Below, piece after piece: positions 27,509-36,978 of a stretch of 64,000 nucleotides of DNA. The notes under the pieces were generated by a model that saw only the letters and a program-made list of their open reading frames with translations, ran no database searches and was not told the DNA's origin. How positions within the stretch are numbered: the first letter of the stretch is position 1; the number at the start of each line of letters is the position of its first letter. Source of the stretch: Thalassobacillus cyri (GTDB lineage: Bacteria; Bacillota; Bacilli; Bacillales; Halobacillaceae); the NCBI RefSeq assembly GCF_900107755.1, contig NZ_FNQR01000004.1, positions 1-64,000 of the forward strand, read 5' to 3'. A program made the position numbers and the translations under genes.

Positions 27509-29425
27509 ATGAACGACAGACAAAAAGAATTGATACGAATATTAGCGTTGCATTCCGACGGGTACAAGCAGGTGAAGGAGCTTGCGGCTGAACTTGCTTG
27601 TTCAGAGAAAACCGTGCGCAATGATATGAAAGCAGTGGAGGATTTTTTACAAGCCTATCCTGCCGCTTCCCTTATGCGTAAGCCTGGACTGGGTGTACGC
27701 TTATCTATTAAACAAGACGAGAAATCCCAGTTGTTTGACCAGCTATACCGCTCGGAAACAAAATCTTCTGAAGACCGCCTGCTTGAAATAACCTACCATT
27801 TACTGGTCAATGACCGGCCTGTTACCTTGACGCAATTGGCTGATACCTATTTCGTCAATAAAAATGTAATCAAAAATGATTTAGCATTGATTGCCCGTTG
27901 GCTTGAACGGTTTAACCTTGCGTTGATTTCCAGGCAGCGCCTCGGCCATATCATCGAGGGCGGGGAGCTGCAGAAACGGAATGCGTTAGCTCGTCTCCCG
28001 GAACTCGTCTCCTCTAGTACGGGAAAAAATAAGGAGATAATAAACTTGTTTCCTCCGTTTGAGGTGAACACCGTCCGTCAGTTTCTCAAGGAAATGCAGC
28101 ACCATTTTTCCGTACTTACAGGAAATGGAGACTTCGAAAGTCTCCTGATTCATGCTTTAGTCATGATCAAACGGACGGCCCAGCGTGCGCCGATCCAGCT
28201 GGATAGCGCCGAGGGAGCTAATGTTGCAGAGACAGAAGAATACGGGATAGCGACCTGGTTTTTGAAGCGATTGGAGCGGAAGCTTAGGATGCCGTTTCCG
28301 GAGGAAGAACGGGTGTATTTTGCGTTACATCTATTAAGCAGCAAAGGAACCCACCATCCATTCAAACAAGCAAAGGGCTCCGGGGTAACGGAAATCGTTG
28401 ATGTATTGACATCAAAATTACAGAAGCTTACGCTGATTGATTTTTCTGCTGACGAGACGTTGATGGCCGGACTTCACACCCATATGGAACCGACCATCAG
28501 CCGGATCCGGTTCGGATTCACGATCCAAAATCCGCTGCTTAGTGAGATTAAGAAAAAATATCCCTACATGTTCAGTATGGTCATGCTTGCGCTAGAAGAG
28601 GTAGAAACCGAATATGATCTTACTTTTCCGGAAGAAGAAGCAGCTTACCTGGTGCTTCATTTTCAGGCAGCCGTTGAACGGCTCCATAAAAAACGGAATC
28701 AAGCGAAAAAAGTGCTAATCGTTTGTGATCTCGGTGTCGGTATGTCCCATTTGCTTCAGGCAAAGCTTGAACAGTCGTATACAGGCTTTGATGTAATAGC
28801 TGCTGTAGGGGAATGGCAGGTGGAAGAAACCCTGGAGAAGCATACGGTTGATTTGATTATCTCGACCAAGCCGCTACCGGAGGTTGACGTTCCTAACCTG
28901 GTCGTTTCTCCATTGTTAGAAGCCCAAGATAAAAAGCGACTGGATGAGTTTTTGCAATCAATGGAAAACGAGATTCAAGACGGCCAGGCGATGGACACGC
29001 TCGTCAATCTGCTCGATGAAGAATTCATTTATCTGGGAGTCAAGCAGGAACACCGTTTTGAAGTCGTCGAATTGATGGCTAAGGGACTAATGGAAAAGGG
29101 AAGAGTAACATCCCATTTCCCTCATAGCGCGTTAGCCAGGGAACGTTCTTCGGCGACATCCATTGGTGGCGGCATTGCTATACCCCATGCCCACACTGAG
29201 GAAGTGCATCGTTCCACAGTTGCAATGGCTATTTTGGCTCAACCGTTAGAATGGGGGAGTGAGCAGGTTTCCATTGTATTTCTTTTAGCGATTGCAAAAG
29301 AAGACCAGGCTATGACGAAGTCGCTCATCCAGGCGATATCCACCATTAGTGAAAAACCTGAGATGGTCTATAAGTTAACAGGAGCAGGAGATACCACGGA
29401 GGTCATGTGGCTGCTCGATCAATAA
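27509..29425 (+). CDS. manR: PRD-containing PTS regulator, ManR/MtlR type
   Basis: A 638-aa activator with an N-terminal HTH (RQKELIRILALHSDGYKQVK, then SEKTVRND), a second helix-turn-helix region, two PRD domains (around residues 180-390), an EIIB-like domain with Cys in VCDLGVGMS near 408, and a C-terminal EIIA domain with His in IPHAHTEEVH near 560. PTS proteins phosphorylate these sites to set activity. Length and order match Bacillus ManR. I prefer ATG 27509 (GGTGG just upstream) to GTG 27500. It precedes the PTS permease gene, its probable target. Confidence 0.85.
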   Translation: MNDRQKELIRILALHSDGYKQVKELAAELACSEKTVRNDMKAVEDFLQAYPAASLMRKPGLGVRLSIKQDEKSQLFDQLYRSETKSSEDRLLEITYHLLVNDRPVTLTQLADTYFVNKNVIKNDLALIARWLERFNLALISRQRLGHIIEGGELQKRNALARLPELVSSSTGKNKEIINLFPPFEVNTVRQFLKEMQHHFSVLTGNGDFESLLIHALVMIKRTAQRAPIQLDSAEGANVAETEEYGIATWFLKRLERKLRMPFPEEERVYFALHLLSSKGTHHPFKQAKGSGVTEIVDVLTSKLQKLTLIDFSADETLMAGLHTHMEPTISRIRFGFTIQNPLLSEIKKKYPYMFSMVMLALEEVETEYDLTFPEEEAAYLVLHFQAAVERLHKKRNQAKKVLIVCDLGVGMSHLLQAKLEQSYTGFDVIAAVGEWQVEETLEKHTVDLIISTKPLPEVDVPNLVVSPLLEAQDKKRLDEFLQSMENEIQDGQAMDTLVNLLDEEFIYLGVKQEHRFEVVELMAKGLMEKGRVTSHFPHSALARERSSATSIGGGIAIPHAHTEEVHRSTVAMAILAQPLEWGSEQVSIVFLLAIAKEDQAMTKSLIQAISTISEKPEMVYKLTGAGDTTEVMWLLDQ

Positions 29426-29466
29426 TTCATTTTTACCGTAGCTCCGGTAAAAATGAATTATTTTTT
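29421..29466 (+). terminator. Perfect 18-bp terminator between regulator and PTS permease
   Basis: The arm 29421-29438 pairs perfectly with 29445-29462 (loop TAGCTC), with a T run to 29466. The left arm includes the regulator stop codon. Only 56 bp remain before the permease start. Confidence 0.9.
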
Positions 29467-29522
29467 ATGCCGAAAATTGTCGTATCATAAGGTTACAAAT
29501 AAAAAAAGTGGGGTGGAAACAC

Positions 29523-31475
29523 ATGAAAATACTAGCTGTAACCGCGTGTCCAGTTGGAATCGCTCACACCTATATGGCTGCTGAAAACTTGCAAAAAGCA
29601 GGCGAAGAAATGGGCGTAGATATCAAAGTTGAGACGCAAGGTTCGATTGGTGTTGAGAATGCGCTGACCGATAAAGATATCGAAGAAGCAGACAGCATCA
29701 TCATAGCCAGTGATAAAGAAGTTTCCAAAGAACGTTTTATCGGGAAAAAGCTCGTTGTCGTAGGGGTACAGGAAGGGATTCGTGATCCAAAAGCGTTGAT
29801 TCAGCGCATTCAGGAAGGAAATGTATCCGTTTACAAAGCGGGTGCGGCTTCCGTAGCGGATGTTAAGAAACAAAAAAAGGAAAAAGAAAATCCAATTTAC
29901 CGCCACTTAATGAATGGTGTATCGTATATGATTCCGTTCATCGTTGTCGGGGGACTTTTGATAGCGCTCGCATTAGCACTCGGAGGCGAGCAAACACCTG
30001 GAGGTCTTAAGATTCCAGAGGATTCTTTCTGGAAACAGATTGAAGCATTAGGTGGAGCCTCGTTTACGTTCATGGTACCGATTTTGGCTGGCTTCATTGC
30101 CGTCAGTATCGCCGACCGTCCTGGTTTAGCGCCGGGTGTCATCGGCGGGTATATCGCAGCTAACGGAAGTTTTTATGGAAGTGAAGCGGGAGCCGGTTTC
30201 ATCGGTGGTATCATCGCCGGGTTCTTAGCAGGTTATGTTGTTTTAGCTATTAAGAAAATCAAAGTACCTCAGGCTGTACAGCCAGTCATGCCGATTATTT
30301 TCATCCCGATCCTTGCGTCATTGGTTGTTGGATTGCTGTTCATCTTTGTAATCGGTGCACCGGTTGCCAGCGTATTTGAAGGACTGACCGGATGGCTGGA
30401 AGGCATGCAGGGAACAAGCTCAATTGTATTGGCGATGATTCTAGGTGCGATGATCGCTGTTGATATGGGTGGACCATTCAATAAAGTTGCATTCTTATTC
30501 GGTGCTGCCATGATCGCAGAAGGAAACTACGGTATCATGGGACCAATCGCAGTTGCCATCGCTATCCCGCCGATCGGTATGGGACTGGCCACATTCATCA
30601 ACAAAAAGAAATACCAGCAAGCCGAGCGTGAAACTGGTAAAGCATCATTCACGATGGGATTATTCGGTATCACGGAAGGCGCGATTCCATTCGCAGCCCA
30701 GGATCCGCTCCGCGTTATTCCGAGTATTGTTACAGGTTCGATGGTCGGTTCCGTCATCGCTATGTTAAGCAATGTCGGTGACCGTGTCGCCCACGGCGGA
30801 CCAATCGTGGCTGTATTAGGAGCAGTTGATAATGTGTTGATGTTCTTCGTTGCACTTACGGTTGGGGTACTGGTTACCGCGTTTATGATCAACTTCTTGA
30901 AAAAAGACGTGGCTGCAGCAGGCGTACCAGCCGGAGAAGCAACTGTTGCTGACGAGCCGGCAGAGACTGCTGGCAGTGCTGCCACTGGCACGGAAAAAAT
31001 GGAACAGCCAAAAGAAATCACGAAACTGACGGATATCACAACACCTGAATTGATTAATATCGATTTGGCAGGGACGACTCGTGATGACGTCATTGATGAA
31101 TTGATTGATACGTTGAATACAGAAGGCATACTCGATTCACAGGCAGATTTCAAACAAGCGATCCTTAATCGTGAACAGGAAAGCAGTACAGGATTAGGCA
31201 TGAACATTGCCATCCCGCACGGTAAGTCGTCCGCAGTCAAAAAGCCAGCCGTCGTATTTGGTATTAAGCGTGACGGAGTCGACTGGAACAGTATGGATGG
31301 AACCGATGCCAAACTCATCTTCATGATCGCTGTACCAAAAGAGCGGCAAGGCGATGATCACCTGAAGATCCTGCAAATGTTGTCACGTCGATTGATGGAT
31401 GAGAAATTCAGAGAAGAGTTACTGAATGTGAAGACGAGAGAAGAAGCATATCAGTTGTTGGAAACGATTCGGTAA
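29523..31475 (+). CDS. manP: Fructose-family PTS permease EIIBCA, ManP type
   Basis: A 650-aa PTS enzyme II that imports and phosphorylates a hexose. Domains in order: EIIB (residues 1-100, Cys in VTACPVGIAHTYMAAE), membrane EIIC (about 125-465, with GAMIAVDMGGPFNKVA and GITEGAIPFAAQDPLR), an Ala/Glu-rich linker, and EIIA (about 510-650, His in NIAIPHGKSS). The B-C-A order and length match B. subtilis ManP (mannose), whereas FruA-type proteins are A-B-C. ATG 29523 is used because GGGGTGG lies upstream. No manA isomerase follows, so mannose is likely but not proven. Confidence 0.88.
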   Translation: MKILAVTACPVGIAHTYMAAENLQKAGEEMGVDIKVETQGSIGVENALTDKDIEEADSIIIASDKEVSKERFIGKKLVVVGVQEGIRDPKALIQRIQEGNVSVYKAGAASVADVKKQKKEKENPIYRHLMNGVSYMIPFIVVGGLLIALALALGGEQTPGGLKIPEDSFWKQIEALGGASFTFMVPILAGFIAVSIADRPGLAPGVIGGYIAANGSFYGSEAGAGFIGGIIAGFLAGYVVLAIKKIKVPQAVQPVMPIIFIPILASLVVGLLFIFVIGAPVASVFEGLTGWLEGMQGTSSIVLAMILGAMIAVDMGGPFNKVAFLFGAAMIAEGNYGIMGPIAVAIAIPPIGMGLATFINKKKYQQAERETGKASFTMGLFGITEGAIPFAAQDPLRVIPSIVTGSMVGSVIAMLSNVGDRVAHGGPIVAVLGAVDNVLMFFVALTVGVLVTAFMINFLKKDVAAAGVPAGEATVADEPAETAGSAATGTEKMEQPKEITKLTDITTPELINIDLAGTTRDDVIDELIDTLNTEGILDSQADFKQAILNREQESSTGLGMNIAIPHGKSSAVKKPAVVFGIKRDGVDWNSMDGTDAKLIFMIAVPKERQGDDHLKILQMLSRRLMDEKFREELLNVKTREEAYQLLETIR

Positions 31476-31483
31476 AGAGGAAG

Positions 31484-31512
31484 CGAGCAGATTTGATTTC
31501 TGCTCGTTTTTT
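31484..31512 (+). terminator. Terminator after the PTS permease gene
   Basis: CGAGCAGA (31484-31491), a 7-nt loop, TCTGCTCG (31499-31506), then TTTTTT. Confidence 0.9.
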
Positions 31513-31618
31513 GGGTTTTATACAAACTGCGAATCGCTATTCGAGTCCTGTATTAATTATTTTATGAGATTCGTTTTCCTCAGGTCGGAAGTTTGGTACC
31601 AGTTTTTCATAAATACAA

Positions 31619-32005
31619 GTGACTTCGTACCTGCTTGTCTTAAGCTACCGTTACTACTGGCCAAACACGCTATATCCAGCCCTCATGGTTGAAGAGATGG
31701 AATTGCCAGGCAAATATATACTTAGTGATAATCTGGATACTAAAGGAAAAGAAGACGATAGGACTGCTAAACATATCGATTGGGAAAAACGGATAAAAAA
31801 TGAATATACCGCTTTAAGTGAAGATAATATTGAGCAGGTTCTTCAAGAAGAAATAGGGAAAACATTTTCGACTGTGCTGGAGCATGCTGGTGTATTTAAC
31901 GAGATAATAACGGGCAAGAGGCATTCAGAAGCTTTATTGGCCAAATCTAATCTGTTTGATAGGGTTTCAAATAAAAAGCTGTTTCTATTGAATCGGCTTC
32001 TTTGA
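31619..32005 (+). CDS. Uncertain ORF, possible gene remnant
   Basis: A 128-codon reading frame opening with GTG in an otherwise empty 750-bp gap. The first 20 residues are unlike a typical N-terminus and no ribosome site precedes the GTG; an internal ATG at 31688 or 31700 also lacks a clear site. The remainder (KHIDWEKRIKNEYTALSED, then TFSTVLEHAGVFNEIITGKR) reads like the end of a soluble helical protein. I recognise no family. It may be the decayed 3' part of a lost gene, or a short real gene. Confidence 0.3.
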   Translation: MTSYLLVLSYRYYWPNTLYPALMVEEMELPGKYILSDNLDTKGKEDDRTAKHIDWEKRIKNEYTALSEDNIEQVLQEEIGKTFSTVLEHAGVFNEIITGKRHSEALLAKSNLFDRVSNKKLFLLNRLL

Positions 32006-32224
32006 TTGCTTTGACTTGCAAGTTGGTTGGATCTCTCCCCTTATTACTGTTTGCTGGAGGAGAAAAAGGATTCTGTAATAACTCTGGTTTGCCTCTACGA
32101 CATAATCGCTAAAAGGTAGACCAATTGCCATAATAACTATGATAACGTTTTCGGGGAGTTGTTAAAGAATCTCCTCCTTTAGAAATCAAGGGGAGTCTAT
32201 TTTGGGATATAAACGGGCGAACCG
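32006..32224. other. Gap with no recognisable gene
   Basis: No open frame with a ribosome site was found. CTCCTCCTT (near 32171) and AAGGGGAG (near 32189) form an imperfect hairpin that could end the leftward sensor operon, but a clear T tract on the minus strand is missing. Confidence 0.4.
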
Positions 32225-33202
32225 TTAGTCAGTATTTTCATGGATGTTGTCAAAGTTGAATTCGGTTGTTTTGGTATAGTATGTAGGTGATAAAGAGCGG
32301 CCGTAATGGACGTCATGGAGAGCTGTCACAATCAGGTCACCCCAGATAGATTGGCGTTGGGAGATGGTACTGGTAATTTGCTTGTTTTTAATCCCGTTTA
32401 TTATGTCAGGTAAGTTGTCAAAGGTGACGACGTCTTTGTCTATTCCCTGAGCTTTCCAGGCGGTCACCACTGCAGGGCCGGTCAGGGAGTCAATACCGAC
32501 CATGACATCGAAATCAGGATACTCCTTGATCATTCCTTCGATATTCGTCAATGTTTTGGCGGGAACCCCTTCACTATAGCGAATATCGACAATTTCCAGT
32601 TTCGGGTGTTTTCCGATAACCTGCTTCACTCCTTTAATCCTGTTATTCAGATTAGCCATCGTGGACATCCCGGAACTGATTATAATCTTACCCTCATAAT
32701 CAAGCAATTTTGCCACGACTCGGCCCATATGTTTTCCGGCAAGTATATTATCCGTTCCGATAAATGACAGGCGTTTACTTTCCGGGGCATCCGTATCAAA
32801 ACAGATCACATTGATCCCCTGTTCGATAGCTTCATTGATAAATGGCGTCAGTGCCGCTGGATTGTTTGGACCGATGGCAATGCCATCAACCTTTTTTTTG
32901 ATCATATTTTTTAATATATTAATTTGCTCATCAACATTAGGGGCGTACGGTGCCTGAATAAGAAGTTCAATCCCCATCTCGGCCGCCTTTTTGGTGGCGC
33001 TGTCCGTAACGTTTTTGAAAAAAGGATGATTGACAGGATAGATGATTCCAAATGTTAGCGGGTCCTCTGGTTTCAGGGCTGCGTTTTTTGTCTCGCTGTT
33101 TGTATCTGTTTCTTTGCTGATTCCGGTCGCCAGCAAATTGCTGCAAGAGGAAATGATCATCAATGAAAAAAGGCAGACACCGAGGCTAAGGAACTTCTTC
33201 AT
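32225..33202 (-). CDS. Sugar-binding lipoprotein of a three-component sensor (XylFII-like)
   Basis: A 325-aa type I periplasmic-binding fold with a lipoprotein signal ending in IISSCSN. It has FGIIYPVNHPFFKNV, DGIAIGPNNPAALTPFI, CFDTDAPESKR and FIGTDN, typical of RbsB/XylF-like proteins. It is the last gene of an operon with a LytS/YesM-type kinase and a YesN-type regulator and carries no permease partner, so it more likely hands ligand information to the kinase than sugar to a channel. That role is known for XylFII in clostridial XylFII-LytS-YesN. It is homologous to the protein at 59286-60281. Probable ligand: arabinose or a related pentose (inferred). Confidence 0.85.
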   Translation of the reverse strand: MKKFLSLGVCLFSLMIISSCSNLLATGISKETDTNSETKNAALKPEDPLTFGIIYPVNHPFFKNVTDSATKKAAEMGIELLIQAPYAPNVDEQINILKNMIKKKVDGIAIGPNNPAALTPFINEAIEQGINVICFDTDAPESKRLSFIGTDNILAGKHMGRVVAKLLDYEGKIIISSGMSTMANLNNRIKGVKQVIGKHPKLEIVDIRYSEGVPAKTLTNIEGMIKEYPDFDVMVGIDSLTGPAVVTAWKAQGIDKDVVTFDNLPDIINGIKNKQITSTISQRQSIWGDLIVTALHDVHYGRSLSPTYYTKTTEFNFDNIHENTD

Positions 33203-33239
33203 TGTATTCCCCCCCTTTGTTTCAGAAAGCCATTTACAG

Positions 33240-34781
33240 CTAACCGCGTATTTTATATTGTCTGGTTGTCATTCCCGTCACTTTTTTGAATAGGTTGCAA
33301 AAATAATGGGAGTCACTGTACCCGACTCTTTGGGCAATCTCGTACGTCCGTTGGTTCGTTGATTTCAACAGCTTCTTGGCATGTTCTATCCGTATCGATG
33401 TGATATATTCGACCAGGGTTTTGCCGGTTTCCTTGCTGAACATTCGGCTGAAGTATGATGGGCTGACATTGACCTTATCGGCAACCGTCTGCAGTGATAA
33501 TTCCGAATCATTAAAGTGTTCTTGGATATAATCCTGTGCTTTACGGATGAGCGGATTGACCTTCCCGGAAGAAAAAATCCCTGATTTCATGACAAGCTGC
33601 AGCATGTCGGCAATATAAGATTCGACTTCCGAATATTCCTTAATCCAGCCTGCTAGAACTTCACGGTTGGCCATCTCCTTCAGCAGCACGACATCCTCGA
33701 TTTCCTGTTCCTTCAAATATTGTTTAATGGTCAATGTGAAATCAATCAATGAATAATAGAGGAAAAACGCTGCGCTGTTATTTGATGCTTCAATCAAGGA
33801 CGTATAGCTTTTCGCAAATGCCGTAATCTCGGTCGGGTCGCCATTCTTCAGAAACGAAATCAACTCGTTCCGATTGGAGATGAACATTTCATCATTATGC
33901 AGTATGTTTTCTTCGCTGTCCTGGGCTTTGTTTCTCTGCACCATTTTATTGTAGTTTTTGTCTTCTACGGCCTGGGAATAGGAGAGGGAAATTCCATGAA
34001 TCCGGCTTTCTACTTTTCCGAAGCCGTATAGTATGGGACGCTCGATATCCTGCTTAATCTTGTCCGCAAGCCTTTCTTTTACCTCGTACCTTTCTTCGTG
34101 AATCCGGCTTTCTGTTTCACCTTTCATAATAAACACCATTTCTTTTTTCGTACTCTTAAAAGACAGGCAAGGATAGTCGGTTTGAATCGAATCGATGATA
34201 TCTATAGGTATCGACTCTGTTTCCAACAGGAGTACATAATAAAAACTGGCGATTAATTCGACTTCTAACTGTGCGGCTTTTTTTACCGCATCAGAAGGTG
34301 AAAAGGAACCTTCGCAGACTTCATTTAAAAATGTTTCCTGGTACCTGGTTCGGTTTTTGGTTGCTTCATTTTGTAACTCATTCATTTTTTTCTTTTCCAA
34401 TGCTTCCTGGTCGATTTGGGAGGACACCTTATATAAGGTCTTCAGCAATTCGTCTGCACTGATCGGTTTTAAGCAATAGTCGGCAATTTGAATGCGCATC
34501 GCTTCCCGGGCATATTCAAATTCGTCGTGCCCGCTCAAGATGATGATCTTAGTATCCGGCATTTCTTCCCGCAGGATTCTGCTTAATTCCAAACCATCCA
34601 TAAACGGCATTTTAATATCGGTGATTACGATATCGGGTTGCTGCTTTTTGATTAAAGGGAGGGCCACTTCGCCGTCGGGGGCATCCCCGCAATAGTCGAA
34701 TCCTTTGTTTGCCCAGTCAACGCTATTTTTGATTCCCTCTCTTACTTGAACCTCATCATCCAAAAGAAATATCTTTTTCAT
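33240..34781 (-). CDS. AraC-type response regulator (YesN family)
   Basis: A 513-aa regulator with an N-terminal receiver (acidic pair DDE, phospho-Asp about residue 55 in IVITDIKMPFMDG), a long variable middle, and a C-terminal AraC helix-turn-helix pair (YIQEHFNDSELSLQTVAD and FSRMFSKETGKTLVEYI, then YSDSHYFCNLFKKVTG). I prefer ATG 34781, with GAAGGTGA upstream, to GTG 34790. It overlaps the 3' end of the kinase gene by 26 bp. It would activate the divergent ABC transporter/GH43 operon. Confidence 0.92.
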   Translation of the reverse strand: MKKIFLLDDEVQVREGIKNSVDWANKGFDYCGDAPDGEVALPLIKKQQPDIVITDIKMPFMDGLELSRILREEMPDTKIIILSGHDEFEYAREAMRIQIADYCLKPISADELLKTLYKVSSQIDQEALEKKKMNELQNEATKNRTRYQETFLNEVCEGSFSPSDAVKKAAQLEVELIASFYYVLLLETESIPIDIIDSIQTDYPCLSFKSTKKEMVFIMKGETESRIHEERYEVKERLADKIKQDIERPILYGFGKVESRIHGISLSYSQAVEDKNYNKMVQRNKAQDSEENILHNDEMFISNRNELISFLKNGDPTEITAFAKSYTSLIEASNNSAAFFLYYSLIDFTLTIKQYLKEQEIEDVVLLKEMANREVLAGWIKEYSEVESYIADMLQLVMKSGIFSSGKVNPLIRKAQDYIQEHFNDSELSLQTVADKVNVSPSYFSRMFSKETGKTLVEYITSIRIEHAKKLLKSTNQRTYEIAQRVGYSDSHYFCNLFKKVTGMTTRQYKIRG

Positions 34782-36528
34782 TTGATTCACCTTCCGCTGG
34801 GATGGTTAATGATATAATCGTGCCTCCGCCGTACCTGCTATTTACGGTTAGGCCGTACGCTTTTCCGAAAAAAAGTTGAATGCGCTGCTGTACATTGTAC
34901 ATGCCGATACCGCTGTTTCCACCGCGCATTGGCAAGCCACGGTCAAGCTGTTCCTGAATTTCATTTAGTCTTTCCTCTTTTATGCCTTGTCCGTTGTCGA
35001 TGATTTCGATTCGGATATTGCCGTCAAGATCAAAGTCCCCTTTAATGATGATCAGTCCTTTGCCGCGTTGATTTTTAATGCCGTGATAGATAGCATTTTC
35101 AATCAACGGCTGCAACGTCAATTTTAAGATTTTATGTGGAAGGATCTGTTCATTTATATGGAAAGAAACGTACAGAATATCTCTGTACCGGATTTTTTGA
35201 ATGACGAGATAGCTGCGAATATGTTCCAGCTCGTCCTCGATGGTGATCCAGTCTTTGCCGCCGCTTAACGTAATCCGGAAAAAGCGGGACAAAGCGGTCG
35301 TCATTTCAATGACCTCGGTGCTTTTCTTGCTTTCTGCCATCCAGATTATGTTATCCAGTGTATTATATAAAAAGTGTGGGTTGATCTGGTTTTGCAGTGC
35401 GCGGAACTCTGCATTGGTCAGCTGTTTTTGTTCTTCTAAACTTTGCTGGAGCAGTGATTTGATTTTGGAAATCATGATATTGAAACTGTTGCTAAGATCG
35501 GCTATTTCATCGGAACTTTCGTTATATACCTTTACATCCAAGTTTCCATCGGAAGCAAGCTTCATTTTTTCCTTAAGGTGGCGGATTGGTCTGATCATTC
35601 TTAAGGAAATGAAATAGTAGAGTGTGATGGTAAAAAGGATGCTGCAGACGACGGTGACAACGATTAATGTCCGGATTTCATTCGCCTCACTCATGATCTC
35701 TTTGACCGGGGCCTGTCCGATAACCTTCCAGCCGGTCGAGTCTACCGTGTCGAAAACGGTAGCGGTCGTTCCGGACTGATTCATGATCACCCCTGAGTTC
35801 GTTTTTCGAATCATTTCCCTGTTAGTAATAGAGGCCCGCCCCGGCTTGCTTTTGGTTGGAAAAAAGATCGACTCACCGAACTCCGATTCGATATAAAAAC
35901 TGCCGGTATCTCCCAATGATGTTTCATTGAGTATTTGTTCGATTGCAGTGGCATCGACCAGTATATTGATAAAACCTATTACTTCTCCGGTAATTTCCGA
36001 AATGACAGAGCTGGTTATCGAGATCACCGGGGTATCATTAATCGTTGTCGGAATGATAATCGATTGTTCTTCCCGTAGCAGCAGGTTCTTAAATTTCGGG
36101 TCGTTTTTCGGAATCCTCTCTAATTGATTAACCCCGTCACTTTCACTGATCACCCTTCCATCAAGATTGAAGATTTTGATATCGCGAATGTTGTCGCTAT
36201 GCGGGTATATTTTCCGATAAAAATCAAACATGATTAAAATGTCTTTGGCATCTTCATATGAGTTGTCCGTGCTGAGAAGGAATTGTACGGTGCTTTCCTG
36301 GTTTCCAATCTCGGTAAATCGCTGGACATCTTCGAAAATGACGTTAATTTGCTGGCTGGCCTGACTAGCTTGAAGCTGTGCGGAGGTACTGGCATTTTGC
36401 GAAATGATATGGATTGATTTTACATAGGAAACCATTCCGACGATGATGAGTGGTATTACCGTTAACAGGATAAACATGACTAGAAGCTTTGTGCGCAGAC
36501 TGGAAACTAACCATTTTTTAAGTTTCAT
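34756..36528 (-). CDS. Membrane sensor histidine kinase (YesM/LytS type)
   Basis: A 590-aa kinase: TM1 (about 15-36), an extracellular dCache-like sensor, TM2 (about 285-310), HAMP, a His_kinase domain with the phospho-His in INPHFLYNTLDNI near residue 386, and HATPase with PLIENAIYHGIK, DNGQGI and GIGMYNVQQRI. First gene of the leftward triad, with AAAGGAAAAG before the ATG and a cre-like site 35 bp upstream. It probably senses sugar through the lipid-anchored binding protein. Confidence 0.93.
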   Translation of the reverse strand: MKLKKWLVSSLRTKLLVMFILLTVIPLIIVGMVSYVKSIHIISQNASTSAQLQASQASQQINVIFEDVQRFTEIGNQESTVQFLLSTDNSYEDAKDILIMFDFYRKIYPHSDNIRDIKIFNLDGRVISESDGVNQLERIPKNDPKFKNLLLREEQSIIIPTTINDTPVISITSSVISEITGEVIGFINILVDATAIEQILNETSLGDTGSFYIESEFGESIFFPTKSKPGRASITNREMIRKTNSGVIMNQSGTTATVFDTVDSTGWKVIGQAPVKEIMSEANEIRTLIVVTVVCSILFTITLYYFISLRMIRPIRHLKEKMKLASDGNLDVKVYNESSDEIADLSNSFNIMISKIKSLLQQSLEEQKQLTNAEFRALQNQINPHFLYNTLDNIIWMAESKKSTEVIEMTTALSRFFRITLSGGKDWITIEDELEHIRSYLVIQKIRYRDILYVSFHINEQILPHKILKLTLQPLIENAIYHGIKNQRGKGLIIIKGDFDLDGNIRIEIIDNGQGIKEERLNEIQEQLDRGLPMRGGNSGIGMYNVQQRIQLFFGKAYGLTVNSRYGGGTIISLTIPAEGESNEKDISFG

Positions 36529-36563
36529 CTATCTTTTCCTTTGCTTATGAAATCCCTAATTTT

Positions 36564-36579
36564 TAGTAAGCGGTTACAT
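36564..36579 (-). promoter_or_regulatory. cre-like site before the sensor kinase gene
   Basis: TAGTAAGCGGTTACAT matches the cre consensus at 15 of 16 positions. The core AAGCGGTTACAT is identical to the one in the TRAP operon leader (15837-15848). Confidence 0.6.
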
Positions 36580-36890
36580 TCGGTTGAAGTTGAAAAGTTG
36601 CTTTAAGCTGGATTGGAGTATGAATTAGTCCTTCTATTTCTTTTCCATTAAAACACAGTTTTTAATTAAAATAAATATAATTTTCTGAACCTTTTCTGAT
36701 TTACTCACCAATCAAGGTGATGGCAAAAACGCAGTTAGCGGCTTAATAATAAAGGTTGGGGGTTCTTAGTTTACTTTTTTTGTATAAAAAATTACAATTT
36801 TCCGAAAATTTTTCCACTTTTTTCGATCGCCTGCTTTGTATGAGTGAAAATATTTCTAGTTTTTGCGTAAATGATTCTATTCAATAAACC

Positions 36891-36906
36891 TTGAAAGCGC
36901 TTTACA
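36891..36906 (+). promoter_or_regulatory. cre-like site before the ytfQ-type gene
   Basis: TTGAAAGCGCTTTACA carries the classical TGAAAGCGCTTT core with one extra base in the right arm, 73 bp before the start codon. Confidence 0.55.
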
Positions 36907-36978
36907 ATTGAAGCAAGCTAATGAAAACGACAAGATTGTTAGCAAAAAATCCAATTTTGACAAGGGGGAACTAAGTTA

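Larger units (their letters stand above)
36529..36978. promoter_or_regulatory. Divergent control region between sensor operon and ABC/GH43 operon
   Basis: 450 bp without a gene. It holds two cre-like sites, one near each gene start, and a long A+T-rich middle (36650-36830) with runs of A and T. I could not place a convincing -35/-10 for either direction, as expected for an activator-dependent promoter. No AraR box was found, so the response regulator at 33240-34781 is the likely controller. Confidence 0.55.

Noticed and set aside
30527-31324. 265-codon open frame antisense to the PTS permease gene
   Set aside because: It mirrors the manP-type coding frame, has no ribosome site and its product is low-complexity Ser/Pro/Ile-rich.
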